From the NCBI RefSeq assembly GCF_900104965.1, contig NZ_LT629757.1, forward strand, positions 2,790,001 through 2,854,000: a stretch of DNA of 64,000 nt, given 5' to 3'. The notes under the pieces were generated by a model that saw only the letters and a program-made list of their open reading frames with translations, did no database searches and was not told the DNA's origin. This DNA comes from Nocardioides scoriae. GTDB taxonomy: Bacteria; Actinomycetota; Actinomycetes; Propionibacteriales; Nocardioidaceae. Numbering within the stretch: position 1 is the first letter of the stretch; each line of letters begins with the position of its first letter. Shown in pieces: positions 51,903 through 60,438 of this stretch. The position numbers and the translations under genes are program-made.

Positions 51903-52688
51903 ATGCACGCCTACGTCCTCGAGACCTCCCGCCCGACGCCCGGCCTGGTGCGGGTGGTGCTCGAGGGCGGCGGGCTGGACGGGTTCGTGGTGCCGGAGGC
52001 GACCGACGCCTACGTCAACGTGGCCCTGCCGCCGGCGGGGGCGCCGTACGACGCGGTGTTCGACCCCAAGGCGGTCCGTGATCAGCACCCGGCCGAGACC
52101 TGGCCCGCGCGGCGGCGCTACACCGTGCGGGCGTGGGACGCCGAGGCTCAGCAGCTGACGATCGACTTCGTGGTGCACGGCGACGAGGGCGTGGCGGGGC
52201 CCTGGGCCGCGGCGGCCCAGCCGGGCGACGTGCTCGTCTTCGAGGGGCCCGGCGGTGGCTACCGCCCCGACCCGGCGGCCGACTGGCACCTGCTGGTCGG
52301 CGACGAGTCGGCGCTGCCGGCGATCGCGGCGTCGGTGGAGGTGCTGCCCGCCGGGGCGCGGGCGGTCGTGCGCCTGCTGTGCGACGACGCCGACCACGAG
52401 CTGGCGCTGGACGGCGCCGCCGACCTCGACGTCGTGTGGCTGCACCGTGCGGACGGCGAGAGCCTGGAGGCGGCCGTCGCGGCGCTCGACTGGCCGGCCG
52501 GCACGGTGCACGCGTTCGTCCACGGCGAGGCCGACGAGATCCGGGCGATCCGTCGCCACCTGCTGACCGAGCGGGGCGTGGCGCGGGCGCAGATGTCGTG
52601 CTCGCCCTACTGGCGGCGCGACTTCACCGACGAGGCCTGGCGCCGGGTCAAGCGCGACTTCGTGCAGGCCATGGACGCCGACGCCTAG
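51903..52688 (+). CDS. Siderophore-interacting protein (FAD-linked ferric reductase)
   Basis: A 261-residue flavoprotein of the ViuB/YqjH type that reduces ferric siderophores in the cytoplasm to free iron. Landmarks: TWPARRRYTVRAWD (FAD-binding R-x-Y-T/S), LTIDFVVHGDEGVAGPWAAAAQPGDVLVFEGPGG (typical H-x-x-x-G-P-x-x-W-A-x-x-A), LVGDESALPAIAASVE, and VHAFVHGEADEIRAIRRHLLTERG, ending MSCSPYWRRDFTDEAW. ATG 51903 directly follows an iron box. It is convergent with the TetR gene, overlapping by 4 bp. Confidence 0.87.
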   Translation: MHAYVLETSRPTPGLVRVVLEGGGLDGFVVPEATDAYVNVALPPAGAPYDAVFDPKAVRDQHPAETWPARRRYTVRAWDAEAQQLTIDFVVHGDEGVAGPWAAAAQPGDVLVFEGPGGGYRPDPAADWHLLVGDESALPAIAASVEVLPAGARAVVRLLCDDADHELALDGAADLDVVWLHRADGESLEAAVAALDWPAGTVHAFVHGEADEIRAIRRHLLTERGVARAQMSCSPYWRRDFTDEAWRRVKRDFVQAMDADA

Positions 52689-53278
52689 GGGGTCGCGACC
52701 GCGTCCATCGCCTCGTCGAGCAGCGGCCCGAGGCGGGCGCCGTCGTGCTCGGCCCACAGCTCCTGCGCCTCCTGCAGGCAGGCGAGCGCGCAGCTGGTGA
52801 GCGCCCGGGCGCGGGCGTCGGGCCCGCGGCGGCCGGAGCGCGCGGGCAGGCGCTGCTCCACCAGCGGCACGAGCAGCTCCAGCCAGCGCCGGTGGCGCTC
52901 GGTCAGCACGCCGCGCAGCGACGGCTCGTCGCGGAGCATCAGCTGGAGCGGGCGCGAACGCTCGGCGTGGGCCTCCTGCACCTCGACCAGCTGGTCGAAC
53001 GCACGTCGCAGCGCCGGCCAGGCCGGCTCGTCGTCGGGCCGCGCCGCCAGCGCCGCTGCGAGCTCCTCGCCCGACTCCAGCAGCCGCTCGAGGACGAGCT
53101 CCTCCTTGCCGGCGAAGTAGCGGAAGAAGGTGCGCCGCGACATCCCCGCCGCGGCCGCGATCTGCTCGACCGTGGTCGCCTCGAACCCGTCACGCGCGAA
53201 GAGCAGCCACGCCTGGCGCATCACCTCGCCGCGGACGGCCCCGCGGGCGGTGTCGCGGAGCGCGGGAGAAGGAGGCAC
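52685..53278 (-). CDS. TetR-family transcriptional regulator
   Basis: A 197-residue regulator with the TetR DNA-binding front: RQAWLLFARDGFEATTVEQIAAAAGMSRRTFFRYFAGKEELV, helix-turn-helix intact. The C-terminal ligand domain is alanine/leucine-rich with HAERSRPLQLMLRDEPSLRG. GTG 53278 is the likely start (VPPSPALRDTARGAV). It is divergent from the MFS pump starting at 53378, the standard repressor-pump arrangement; a palindromic site in the 99-bp gap is its probable operator. Confidence 0.87.
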   Translation of the reverse strand: MPPSPALRDTARGAVRGEVMRQAWLLFARDGFEATTVEQIAAAAGMSRRTFFRYFAGKEELVLERLLESGEELAAALAARPDDEPAWPALRRAFDQLVEVQEAHAERSRPLQLMLRDEPSLRGVLTERHRRWLELLVPLVEQRLPARSGRRGPDARARALTSCALACLQEAQELWAEHDGARLGPLLDEAMDAVATP

Positions 53279-53317
53279 GGGGTGAGGGTACCAGTGAGCA
53301 TCACCACATGCCGTTTG

Positions 53318-53332
53318 TGACACTGCGTGCCA
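53318..53332. promoter_or_regulatory. Candidate TetR operator
   Basis: TGACAC-TGC-GTGCCA is an inverted repeat with one mismatch, centred in the gap between the divergent TetR and MFS genes and just upstream of TACAGT (53342-53347), a possible -10 for the pump. Position suggests autoregulation and repression of the pump. Confidence 0.45.
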
Positions 53333-53377
53333 TGTTCGTCGTACAGTGACGCCTCCCGACCTCGCAGGAGCCCGCTC

Positions 53378-54808
53378 ATGACCACCGCCACCACTCCCGG
53401 CACGTCTCCGGGCACGCCCGCCACCACCTCGCGCCGCGCCACCGTCGAGCTGCTGTTCATCGGCCTCGGCGCGCTCGTCGTCGCCCTGTCGCAGTCGCTG
53501 CTGATCCCGGTGCTCTCGACCCTGCCCGCGGATCTCGACACCTCCGCGGGCAACGTGACCTGGCTGCTGACCTCGACGCTGCTCGTCGCCGCGGTGTCGG
53601 TGCCGATCATGGGTCGGCTCGGCGACATGTTCGGCAAGCGGCTGATGCTGCTCGTCGCGCTCGGCGCGCTGCTCGTCGGCTCCCTGCTCGCCGCGGTCAC
53701 CGACCACGTCGGGCTGCTCGTCCTGGGCCGCGCCATCCAGGGCATGGCCGCCGCGGCCATCCCGCTGGGCATCAGCCTGCTGGCCACCGTGATGCCCCGG
53801 GAGCGGGTCGCCTCCTCGACCGCGCTGGTCAGCGCGATGCTCGGCGTCGGCGGTGCGCTGGGCCTGCCGCTGGCCGGCTTCGTGGCCGAGCACGCCAGCT
53901 TCCACGCGCTGTTCTGGATCACCTCGGGCGCCAGCCTGGTCGCGATCGTCGGCATCCTGCTGGTCGTGCCCGAGGCGCCCGAGCGCTCCGGCGGCCGGGT
54001 CGACCTGGTCGGGGCCGGACTGCTCGCCGCCACCCTGGTCGCGCTGCTGCTCCCCCTGAGCCAGAGCGCCACCTGGGGCTGGGACGACCCGCGGGTGGCC
54101 GTCCTGCTCGCCGCTTCGGCCGTGCTGCTGGTCCTGCTCGGCTGGAGCCAGACCCGGATCCACGACCCGCTGATCGACCTCACCGCGCTCCGAAGCCGCC
54201 CGATCGTGCTGACCAACCTGGCCTCGATCCTGTTCGGGTTCGCGCTGTTCGCGTCGTTCATCGGCACCGCGTCGTACGTCGAGGCGCCGGAGGCCAGCGG
54301 CTACGGCTTCGGCGCCAGCCTGCTCACCGGCGGCCTGGTGCTGCTGCCCAGCGGCATCGCGATGCTGCTCTTCTCGGGGGTCGCGGCGATGCTCATCAAG
54401 CGCCGGGGCGCCGGCTCCACGCTCGCGCTCGGCGCCGCGGTCGTGGCCGCCGGCTGGCTGATGCGGATCGTGGTGACCGACCACCTGTGGCAGGTCGTCG
54501 TGGGCACCACGATCGTCGGCATCGGCACCGGCATCGGGTACGCCGCGATCCCCTCGCTCATCAACGCCTTCACCCCGGCCGGCGAGATCGCGGCGGCCAA
54601 CGGGCTCAACACGCTGTTCCGCAGCCTCGGCAGCTCCCTCGCCTCGGCGTTCGGCGGCGCCATCCTGGCCGCCGACTCGGTGATCCTCGGGTCGTTCGCC
54701 GTGCCGTCGCTGAGCGCCTACCGCGAGCTGTTCGCCCTGTGCGCCGGCGCGGCCGTGCTCACCGCGCTGATCGTCACGATGATCCCCAAGGCGGTCCCGG
54801 CCGACTGA
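53378..54808 (+). CDS. MFS transporter (DHA2 type)
   Basis: A 476-residue major-facilitator protein: FIGLGALVVALSQSLLIPVLSTLPADLDTSAGNVTWLLTSTLLVAAVSVPIMGRLGDMFGKRLML gives helices 1-2 with the motif A loop, and LGRAIQGMAAAAIPLGISLLATVMPRERVA gives the helix 4-5 region. Late helices include GYAAIPSLINAFTPAGEIAAANGLNTLFRSLGSSLASA. It probably exports a toxic compound sensed by the divergent TetR protein. GCAGGAG lies before ATG 53378. An 83-bp palindromic repeat follows 12 bp after its stop. Confidence 0.86.
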   Translation: MTTATTPGTSPGTPATTSRRATVELLFIGLGALVVALSQSLLIPVLSTLPADLDTSAGNVTWLLTSTLLVAAVSVPIMGRLGDMFGKRLMLLVALGALLVGSLLAAVTDHVGLLVLGRAIQGMAAAAIPLGISLLATVMPRERVASSTALVSAMLGVGGALGLPLAGFVAEHASFHALFWITSGASLVAIVGILLVVPEAPERSGGRVDLVGAGLLAATLVALLLPLSQSATWGWDDPRVAVLLAASAVLLVLLGWSQTRIHDPLIDLTALRSRPIVLTNLASILFGFALFASFIGTASYVEAPEASGYGFGASLLTGGLVLLPSGIAMLLFSGVAAMLIKRRGAGSTLALGAAVVAAGWLMRIVVTDHLWQVVVGTTIVGIGTGIGYAAIPSLINAFTPAGEIAAANGLNTLFRSLGSSLASAFGGAILAADSVILGSFAVPSLSAYRELFALCAGAAVLTALIVTMIPKAVPAD

Positions 54809-54820
54809 CCGATCGGCCGA

Positions 54821-54903
54821 CTGGACGTCGTTTCCGGTCACTGGACGTCTGTTGCAACAGACGTTCAGTGACCGGTTACCCGGACGTCCGGGTAATCAGC
54901 GCC
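54821..54903. repeat. 83-bp palindromic repeat, family B copy 1
   Basis: Two palindromes in series. The first has arms CCGGTCACTGGACGTCTGTTG and CAACAGACGTTCAGTGACC plus GG with no loop and one mismatch. The second is TTACCCGGACGTCCGGGTAA, perfect over 20 bp. It ends TCAGCGCC. A second copy at 63888-63970 matches at about 72 of 83 positions. Both follow a gene's stop by a few bases, as terminators or REP-like elements would. Confidence 0.75.
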
Positions 54904-54932
54904 CCTCACCGCCCCGCTGCCAGACTCGCCGG

Positions 54933-56090
54933 ATGAGCGACCCGAGTGCCGAGCTGGTCCCCTTCACCGCGGCCGTGCCGCAGGCCGAGATCGACGACCT
55001 GCGGGCCCGGATCCGGGCCACCCGGTGGCCGGGGCCGGCCCCCGGCGAGGCCGACGACCCGTGGGCGCGGGGGGTGCCGGTCGACTACCTGCGCGAGCTC
55101 GCGGCGTACTGGGCCGACGGGTTCGACTGGCGCACCCACGAGGCCCGGCTCAACGCCCACCCGCAGCTGACCACGACGGTCGACGGGCAGCGCCTCCACC
55201 TGCTGCACGTCCGGTCGCCGGAGCCCGACGCGCTGCCGCTGGTGGTGACGCACGGCTGGCCGGGCTCGGTGCTGGAGTTCCTCGACGTCCTCGGGCCGCT
55301 GACCGACCCGGTCGCGCACGGCGGGGACGCGCGCGACGCGTTCCACGTGGTCGCCCCGAGCATCCCCGGCTACGGCTTCTCCGGCCCGGTCACCGAGCCG
55401 GGCTGGGACCCCGCGCGGGTCGGGCGGGCGTTCGCGACCCTGATGCACCGCCTCGGCTACGAGAGGTACGCCGCCCAGGGCGGCGACTGGGGCTCCACCA
55501 TCAGCCGCGAGATCGGGATCGCCGACCCCGAGCACGTCGTCGGCGTGCACCTCAACATGCTGCTGCAACGGACCCCGCGCGACCCGGCCGAGGTGCGCGA
55601 CGACGAGGAGCGGGCCCGCGTCGAGGAGGTGGCGCGCTACGTCCGCGACGGGTCGGGCTACCGCTCCGTCCAGGCGACGCGGCCGCAGACGCTGGCCTAC
55701 GCGCTCACCGACTCGCCGGTCGGGCAGCTGGCCTGGATCGTGGAGAAGTTCCGCGAGTGGACCGACAACGCGGGCCTGCCCGAGGACGCCGTCGATCGCG
55801 ACCTGCTGCTGGCCGACGTGTCGCTCTACTGGTTCACCCGGACGGCCGGCTCCTCGGCCCAGCTCTACCTCGAGGCGGCGGCCGCGCGCCGCGGCGTACG
55901 CCCCTCGACGGTGCCGACCGGCGTCGCGGTCTTCCCCCGCGACATCGCCCGGCCGATCCGTCGCCTGGCCGAGGAGACGGACCGGATCGTGCGCTGGACC
56001 GAGATGGAGCGGGGCGGCCACTTCGCCGCGATGGAGGAGCCCGACCTGCTGGTCGAGGACGTCCGCGCGATGTTCCGCGAGCTGCGGTGA
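54933..56090 (+). CDS. Epoxide hydrolase (microsomal type, EHN domain)
   Basis: A 385-residue alpha/beta hydrolase with the N-terminal EHN domain (VPQAEIDDLRARIRATRWPGP...WARGVPVDYLRELAAYWADGFDWRTHEARLNAHPQ). The oxyanion motif is VVTHGWPGSVLEF; the nucleophilic Asp is in AAQGGDWGSTISREIG; the catalytic His is in ERGGHFAAMEEPDLLVED. These enzymes open epoxides to diols. ATG 54933. The stop overlaps the SRPBCC gene (GTGA). Confidence 0.88.
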   Translation: MSDPSAELVPFTAAVPQAEIDDLRARIRATRWPGPAPGEADDPWARGVPVDYLRELAAYWADGFDWRTHEARLNAHPQLTTTVDGQRLHLLHVRSPEPDALPLVVTHGWPGSVLEFLDVLGPLTDPVAHGGDARDAFHVVAPSIPGYGFSGPVTEPGWDPARVGRAFATLMHRLGYERYAAQGGDWGSTISREIGIADPEHVVGVHLNMLLQRTPRDPAEVRDDEERARVEEVARYVRDGSGYRSVQATRPQTLAYALTDSPVGQLAWIVEKFREWTDNAGLPEDAVDRDLLLADVSLYWFTRTAGSSAQLYLEAAAARRGVRPSTVPTGVAVFPRDIARPIRRLAEETDRIVRWTEMERGGHFAAMEEPDLLVEDVRAMFRELR

Positions 56091-56584
56091 GCGACCTGAC
56101 GGCGTGGGCCGCGTCCTCGCTGTCGGGGTCCCGCGTGGTCGCCGCCGACCCCACCACCGTCGGGGCGCTGGTCTCCGACGTCACCCGCACCGGCGAGTGG
56201 AGCCCCGTGTGCGCCGCGGCGTGGTGGGAGGACGACGTCGCGCCCGGGCCACGGGCCGGGGCGTGGTTCGGCGGTCGCAACCAGGTCCCCGGCCGGACCT
56301 GGGAGACCCGCTCGCTGGTGCTCGACGCCGAGCCGGGCCGGACGTTCCGCTGGCAGGTCGAGGGCCGCTACGCCACCTGGGGCTACGCGCTGCGCCCGGT
56401 CGAGACCTCCGGCGCGGTCCACACCGAGCTGACCGAGACCTACGAGCTCGGCGGGGCGACCGTGGCCCGCTTCGAGGAGCTGTACGCCGACCGCGCCGCC
56501 GAGGTCCTCGATGCCCGCTGCCGCGAGGCGCGCGAGGGCATCCCGGCGACCCTGGCCGCGCTGGCCCGGATCCTCGAGGGCTGA
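56087..56584 (+). CDS. SRPBCC-family (polyketide cyclase/START-like) protein
   Basis: A 165-residue SRPBCC-fold protein: VVAADPTTVGALVSDVTRTGEWSPVCAAAWWEDDV, AWFGGRNQVPGRTWETRSLVLDAEPGRTFRWQV and YALRPVETSGAVHTELTETYEL form the expected helix-grip strands, closed by a long C-terminal helix (ARCREAREGIPATLAALARILEG). Members bind hydrophobic small molecules. It is translationally coupled to the epoxide hydrolase, so the two may handle the same lipophilic compound. Confidence 0.82.
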   Translation: MSDLTAWAASSLSGSRVVAADPTTVGALVSDVTRTGEWSPVCAAAWWEDDVAPGPRAGAWFGGRNQVPGRTWETRSLVLDAEPGRTFRWQVEGRYATWGYALRPVETSGAVHTELTETYELGGATVARFEELYADRAAEVLDARCREAREGIPATLAALARILEG

Positions 56585-56600
56585 CGGGCTCACGCGATGA

Positions 56601-56616
56601 CGTGACCCACGTCACA
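56601..56616. promoter_or_regulatory. CRP/GlxR-like binding site
   Basis: CGTGACCCACGTCACA fits GTGA-N6-TCAC(A), the CRP/GlxR consensus, and is part of a wider dyad (GATGACGTGAC...GTCACATCATC, one mismatch). It lies 75 bp upstream of the GAF-ANTAR gene, so it may tie this regulator to cAMP signalling. Confidence 0.5.
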
Positions 56617-56690
56617 TCATCCGCGGTGGTCTGGGTACGGGCAGGGCGAAGGAGGCCGGCGCCGTCCTGCCCGCACGGCGCCGGACACGC

Positions 56691-57407
56691 ATGACTGCTG
56701 CACGCCCCACGCTCGACCGCGCCACCACCCCTGCTCCCACCCGCACTCCCACCCGCACACCCCGCCCCACGTCCGGCGGCACCGATCGCCCGCCCCGTCG
56801 CACCCGGCCGCTGCTCGACCAGGTCCGCGACCTCGTCGGCGACTGCCTCGGCCTCACCGTGACCGGCACGGTCGGGGGCGTCGCGGTGACGCTGGTGGCC
56901 ACCGACGAGCAGGCCGCGCTCCTCGACGCGCTGCAGCACCTCGAGGGCGGTCCCTGCCGCCGGGTGGACCGCGGCGAGGTGGTGTCCGCCGGGTCGCGCG
57001 ACCTCGTGTCGCGTCGCTGGCGCCACCTGGCCGAGGAGGTCTCCCAGCTCGGCGTCCGGTCGGCGCTGGCGCTGCCGCTGCGCGACGGGTGCCGCGTCGT
57101 CGGCGCCGTCACGGTGTACGCCGCCAGCGAGTCCACCCCCGACCACGACGCCCTGCTCGCGCTGGTGCAGCCGTGGGTCGAGACGGCCCGCGACCAGGCG
57201 GCGGGCACCCTCGACGAGCGGCGCTCCCGCGCCGCGGCGCCGCGCAGCCTGCGCGCCGACGGCCTGGTGCACCGCGCGGCCGGGGTGCTGGCCGTCCGTG
57301 TGGCCGTCGACCCGGCAGCCGCCCGCGAGCGCCTGGAGGACGCCGCGCTCCACGCCGGGCTGCGACCCGAGCGGCTCGCCCAGGTCCTGCTCGCGCTGCA
57401 CCCGTGA
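56691..57407 (+). CDS. GAF-ANTAR regulator
   Basis: A 238-residue protein. After a Pro/Thr/Arg-rich N-terminus of about 40 residues comes a GAF-like sensor (DCLGLTVTGTVGGVAVTLVATDEQAALLDALQHLEGGPCRRVDRG...LGVRSALALPLRDGCRVVGAVTVYA). A C-terminal ANTAR-type helical domain follows (GLVHRAAGVLAVRVAVDPAAARERLEDAALHAGLRPERLAQVLLALHP). ANTAR domains bind paired RNA hexaloop hairpins and prevent transcription termination; the GAF part probably senses a ligand. The ANTAR match is weak in its first helix, so RNA binding is not certain. ATG 56691. Confidence 0.72.
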   Translation: MTAARPTLDRATTPAPTRTPTRTPRPTSGGTDRPPRRTRPLLDQVRDLVGDCLGLTVTGTVGGVAVTLVATDEQAALLDALQHLEGGPCRRVDRGEVVSAGSRDLVSRRWRHLAEEVSQLGVRSALALPLRDGCRVVGAVTVYAASESTPDHDALLALVQPWVETARDQAAGTLDERRSRAAAPRSLRADGLVHRAAGVLAVRVAVDPAAARERLEDAALHAGLRPERLAQVLLALHP

Positions 57408-57412
57408 GGGGC

Positions 57413-58081
57413 CTAGCCGACGACGAGCCGCACGCGCTCCCCCCTCGGCTGCGCCCCGACCGCACCGAGGTCGCCGACCACGGTGACGGCCCCGCGAGCG
57501 ACGCCGTCGGCCAGGCCGATGGCCACCACGTGGGCGCCGGCGGCGACCCCGGCGTCGACCCCGGCCCCGCTGTCCTCGAACACCACGCAGTCGCCCGCGT
57601 CGGCGCCCAGGCGGTCGGCGGCGGTCAGGTAGGGGTCGGGCGCGGGCTTGCCGGCCTCGACCTCCTCGGCGCTCACCAGCACGTCCGGCAGCGGCAGCCC
57701 AGCGGCCCGGAGCCGGGCCAGGGCCAGCGGTCGGGTGGCCGAGGTCGCGACCGCCCACCGCACGCCCGCCAGCGACCCGAGCAGCTCGGCGGCGCCCGGC
57801 AGCGCGGTCGTGAGGGAGGCGGTGCCGAGCTCGAGCTCGTTGATCCGGTCGGTGGCCACGGCCACCTGGTCGGCGGGGAGCAGGGTCATCACCGTGTCCT
57901 GGGCACGCCGCCCGTGGATCATCTCCAGCACCCGCTCCTCGTCGAGGTCGTGCTCCTGGGCCCACTGCCGCCAGGCCCGGTTGCCGGCGTCGACGGAGTC
58001 GACCAGCACCCCGTCGTTGTCGAAGAGCAGGGCGGCGACGTCGAGCTCGAGCGGGCCGGGGCGGGCGGGTTCGGTGTTCAC
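57413..58081 (-). CDS. HAD-superfamily hydrolase (sugar-phosphatase type)
   Basis: A 222-residue HAD-IA phosphatase with an intact catalytic set: ALLFDNDGVLVDS (motif I, D-N-D-G), WAVATSATRPLA (motif II), EEVEAGKPAPDPYLTAADRLG (motif III Lys), CVVFEDSGAGVDAGVAAGAHVVAI (motif IV). It belongs to the phosphoglycolate/sugar-phosphatase group. GTG 58081 is chosen; a TTG at 58090 would add three residues. It is convergent with the GAF-ANTAR gene (5 bp apart). It serves as a useful contrast to the motif-I-less HAD protein at 44959. Confidence 0.85.
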   Translation of the reverse strand: MNTEPARPGPLELDVAALLFDNDGVLVDSVDAGNRAWRQWAQEHDLDEERVLEMIHGRRAQDTVMTLLPADQVAVATDRINELELGTASLTTALPGAAELLGSLAGVRWAVATSATRPLALARLRAAGLPLPDVLVSAEEVEAGKPAPDPYLTAADRLGADAGDCVVFEDSGAGVDAGVAAGAHVVAIGLADGVARGAVTVVGDLGAVGAQPRGERVRLVVG

Positions 58082-58122
58082 GCGCTGCAACCTACGGGGT
58101 CCACGACCGTTAGCCTCCGCAG

Positions 58123-59187
58123 GTGAAGATCGTGTGGAGCAGCTTCGACGGCCGGTACAGCGACAGCCCGCGGGCGCTCTACGAGGCGCTGCGGTCGCGG
58201 CGCGACGACCTCGAGCACACCTGGCTGGCCAAGGCCGAGCACCGCTCCACCTTCCCCGACCACGCGACCACGGTCGACGCCGCCGGCGCCGAGGCCGTCG
58301 CCGCGCTCGAGGCGGCCGACCTGGTCGTGGCCAACACCCACGTCCGGCTGCCGTGGACCAAGCGGGCGGGCGCGACGTACGTCCAGACCTGGCACGGCAC
58401 GCCGCTCAAGACCGTGCACCGCGACGTGCTCTGGGCGCCCGACGGCCTCCTCGACGAGCTCGACGAGGACGTCGCGAAGTGGGACCTGCTGCTCTCGCCG
58501 AACCCCCACTCGACCCGCTACCTGTCCCAGGCCTTCCGCTGGACCGGTGCGCTGCTGGAGAGCGGCTACCCCCGCAACGACGTGCTCAGCCCGCCCGCCC
58601 ACGACGAGCGCCGGGCCGAGGTGCGCGCCCGTCTGGGCATCGAGGACGACCGCACGGTCGTGCTCTACGCCCCGACGTGGCGCGACGAGGAGGGCTACGA
58701 CCCGAGCCGCCCGGTGCCGGTCCGGCTCGACGTCGAGGCCTTCGGAGCCGCGCTCGGGGAGGACCACACGCTGCTGGTCCGCGCCCACAACATGGTCACC
58801 GGGCGCTGGGAGGTCACCGGCGCCGACTGGCTCCAGGACGTCTCGATCGAGCCCTCCGACGTGGCCGACCTCTACACCGCGGCCGACGTGCTGATCACCG
58901 ACTACTCCTCGGTGATGTTCGACTTCGCCGTCACCGGGCGACCGATCCTCTTCCTGGTCGCCGACCTGGAGCAGTACGCCTCGGTCACGCGCGGCTTCTA
59001 CCTCGACCTGTGGCCGCAGGCACCCGGGCCGCAGCTGCGCGACACCGACGAGGTGGTCGCGGCGCTGCGCGACCTGCCGGCGGTGGAGAAGGAGTTCTCC
59101 GAGCGGTACGCCGCGTTCGCCGCGACGTACACCTCGCTCGAGGACGGCCACGCGACCGAGCGGGTGCTCGACCACCTCGGGCTCTAG
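58123..59187 (+). CDS. CDP-glycerol glycerophosphotransferase (teichoic-acid type)
   Basis: A 354-residue GT-B-like polymerase of the TagB/TagF group. TYVQTWHGTPLKTVHRDV is the nucleotide-binding and catalytic W-H-G-T region, followed by WDLLLSPNPHSTRYLSQAF, GYPRNDVL, VVLYAPTWRDEEGYDPS and ADVLITDYSSVMFDFAVTGRPILFLVADLEQYASVTRGFYLD, the SSVMFD motif that binds CDP-glycerol phosphate. It would extend a glycerol- or ribitol-phosphate wall polymer at the inner membrane face. GTG 58123. It overlaps the convergent MFS gene by 4 bp. Confidence 0.85.
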   Translation: MKIVWSSFDGRYSDSPRALYEALRSRRDDLEHTWLAKAEHRSTFPDHATTVDAAGAEAVAALEAADLVVANTHVRLPWTKRAGATYVQTWHGTPLKTVHRDVLWAPDGLLDELDEDVAKWDLLLSPNPHSTRYLSQAFRWTGALLESGYPRNDVLSPPAHDERRAEVRARLGIEDDRTVVLYAPTWRDEEGYDPSRPVPVRLDVEAFGAALGEDHTLLVRAHNMVTGRWEVTGADWLQDVSIEPSDVADLYTAADVLITDYSSVMFDFAVTGRPILFLVADLEQYASVTRGFYLDLWPQAPGPQLRDTDEVVAALRDLPAVEKEFSERYAAFAATYTSLEDGHATERVLDHLGL

Positions 59188-60410
59188 GCCGGGTCGGACC
59201 CGCCGCCCGCGGGTCGGGGGCGCTGCTCGCGGGCGTAGGGCACCACCAGGGCCGAGGGCACCAGCACCATCGCGACGACCAGCAGGGCGTCGAGGGTGCC
59301 GACGTGGTCGGCGACGAAGCCGAGCAGCGGCGGGCCGGCGAGGAACGCGGCGTACCCGATCGTCGAGACCACGCTGACCCGCACCGCCGCCCGGGCGGGG
59401 TCGTCGGCCGCGGCGCTCATGCCGACCGGGAAGCCGAGCGAGGCGCCCAGGCCCCACAGCACGACGCCCAGCACCACCAGCGCGGGCTGCTGGCCGAGCA
59501 CGATCAGCAGCACGCCGCCGCCCGCGCCGACCATCGTGGCCCACAGCGTCGGCACCCGGCCGAGGCGGTCGAGCAGGACCGGGCCGACCAGGCGACCCGC
59601 GGTCATCGCGGTCACGAACACCGCGAACCCGGCGACACCGACCCAGTGCGGCACGTCGTACCCGTCGACCAGCGCGAGCGCCAGCCAGTCGTTGGCCGTG
59701 CCCTCGGTCAGCGCCAGGGCCAGCACCATCACCCCGATGAGCAGGGTGCGCGGCTCGCGCCAGGCGGTCCACGCCGAGCTGCGGGGCGCCTCCTCGTCGA
59801 CCGGCTCGTCGGGCAGGAAGGAGCGGGTCGCGGCGACCAGCCCGAAGGCCGCCACCAGGGTGACGACGGGCAGGTGCACGACGGCGGGCACCCCGAGCGC
59901 GACCACCCCGGCGCCGAGGGCCGAGCCGAGCACGGTGCCACCGCTGAACGCCGCGTGGAAGCGGGGCATCACGGTGCGGCCGAGATGGCGCTCGACGGCG
60001 GCTCCCTCGACGTTCATCGAGACGTCCCAGGTGCCGGTGCCGACGCCGTACAGGAACAGCCCGAGCGCCGCGAGCCACGGCGACCCCGCCGCCAGTGCGC
60101 CCGAGACCGTGCCGAGCCCGACCAGGCCGGAGAACCCCGCGACCCGGATCACCCCGACCGTGCCGAGCCGGCTGATCGCGACGCCGGTCAGCGGCATCGC
60201 GACCAGCGAGCCGAGCGCGATGGCGAGCAGCAGCAGGCCCAGCTGGCCGTTGTCGAGCCCGAGGTCGCTGCGGGCCTCGGGGATCCGCGAGATCCAGCTG
60301 GAGAAGAGCAGCCCGTTGAGCAGGAACGTGACGGCGACCCCGTTGCGGGCGGCCAGCACCGCCGGTCCGAGGGGGCCGGGTGCGGTCGGGCGGAGGGGAG
60401 CAGCGGTCAC
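59184..60410 (-). CDS. MFS transporter
   Basis: A 408-residue, 12-helix major-facilitator protein. RNGVAVTFLLNGLLFSSWISRIPEARSDLGLDNGQLGLLLLAIALGSLVAMPLTGVAISRLGTVGV gives helices 1-2. GVGTGTWDVSMNVEGAAVERHLGRTVMPRFHAAFSGGTVLGSALG shows the G-x-x-D-x-x-x-N-x-x pattern of a FucP/YfkF-like sugar or efflux subgroup. Substrate unknown. GTG 60410 starts VTAAPLRP; a nested inverted repeat at 60439-60526 lies in its leader. Confidence 0.82.
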   Translation of the reverse strand: MTAAPLRPTAPGPLGPAVLAARNGVAVTFLLNGLLFSSWISRIPEARSDLGLDNGQLGLLLLAIALGSLVAMPLTGVAISRLGTVGVIRVAGFSGLVGLGTVSGALAAGSPWLAALGLFLYGVGTGTWDVSMNVEGAAVERHLGRTVMPRFHAAFSGGTVLGSALGAGVVALGVPAVVHLPVVTLVAAFGLVAATRSFLPDEPVDEEAPRSSAWTAWREPRTLLIGVMVLALALTEGTANDWLALALVDGYDVPHWVGVAGFAVFVTAMTAGRLVGPVLLDRLGRVPTLWATMVGAGGGVLLIVLGQQPALVVLGVVLWGLGASLGFPVGMSAAADDPARAAVRVSVVSTIGYAAFLAGPPLLGFVADHVGTLDALLVVAMVLVPSALVVPYAREQRPRPAGGGSDPA

Positions 60411-60438
60411 CGGACGAGCCTAGGTGGCGCCCGTGGCC

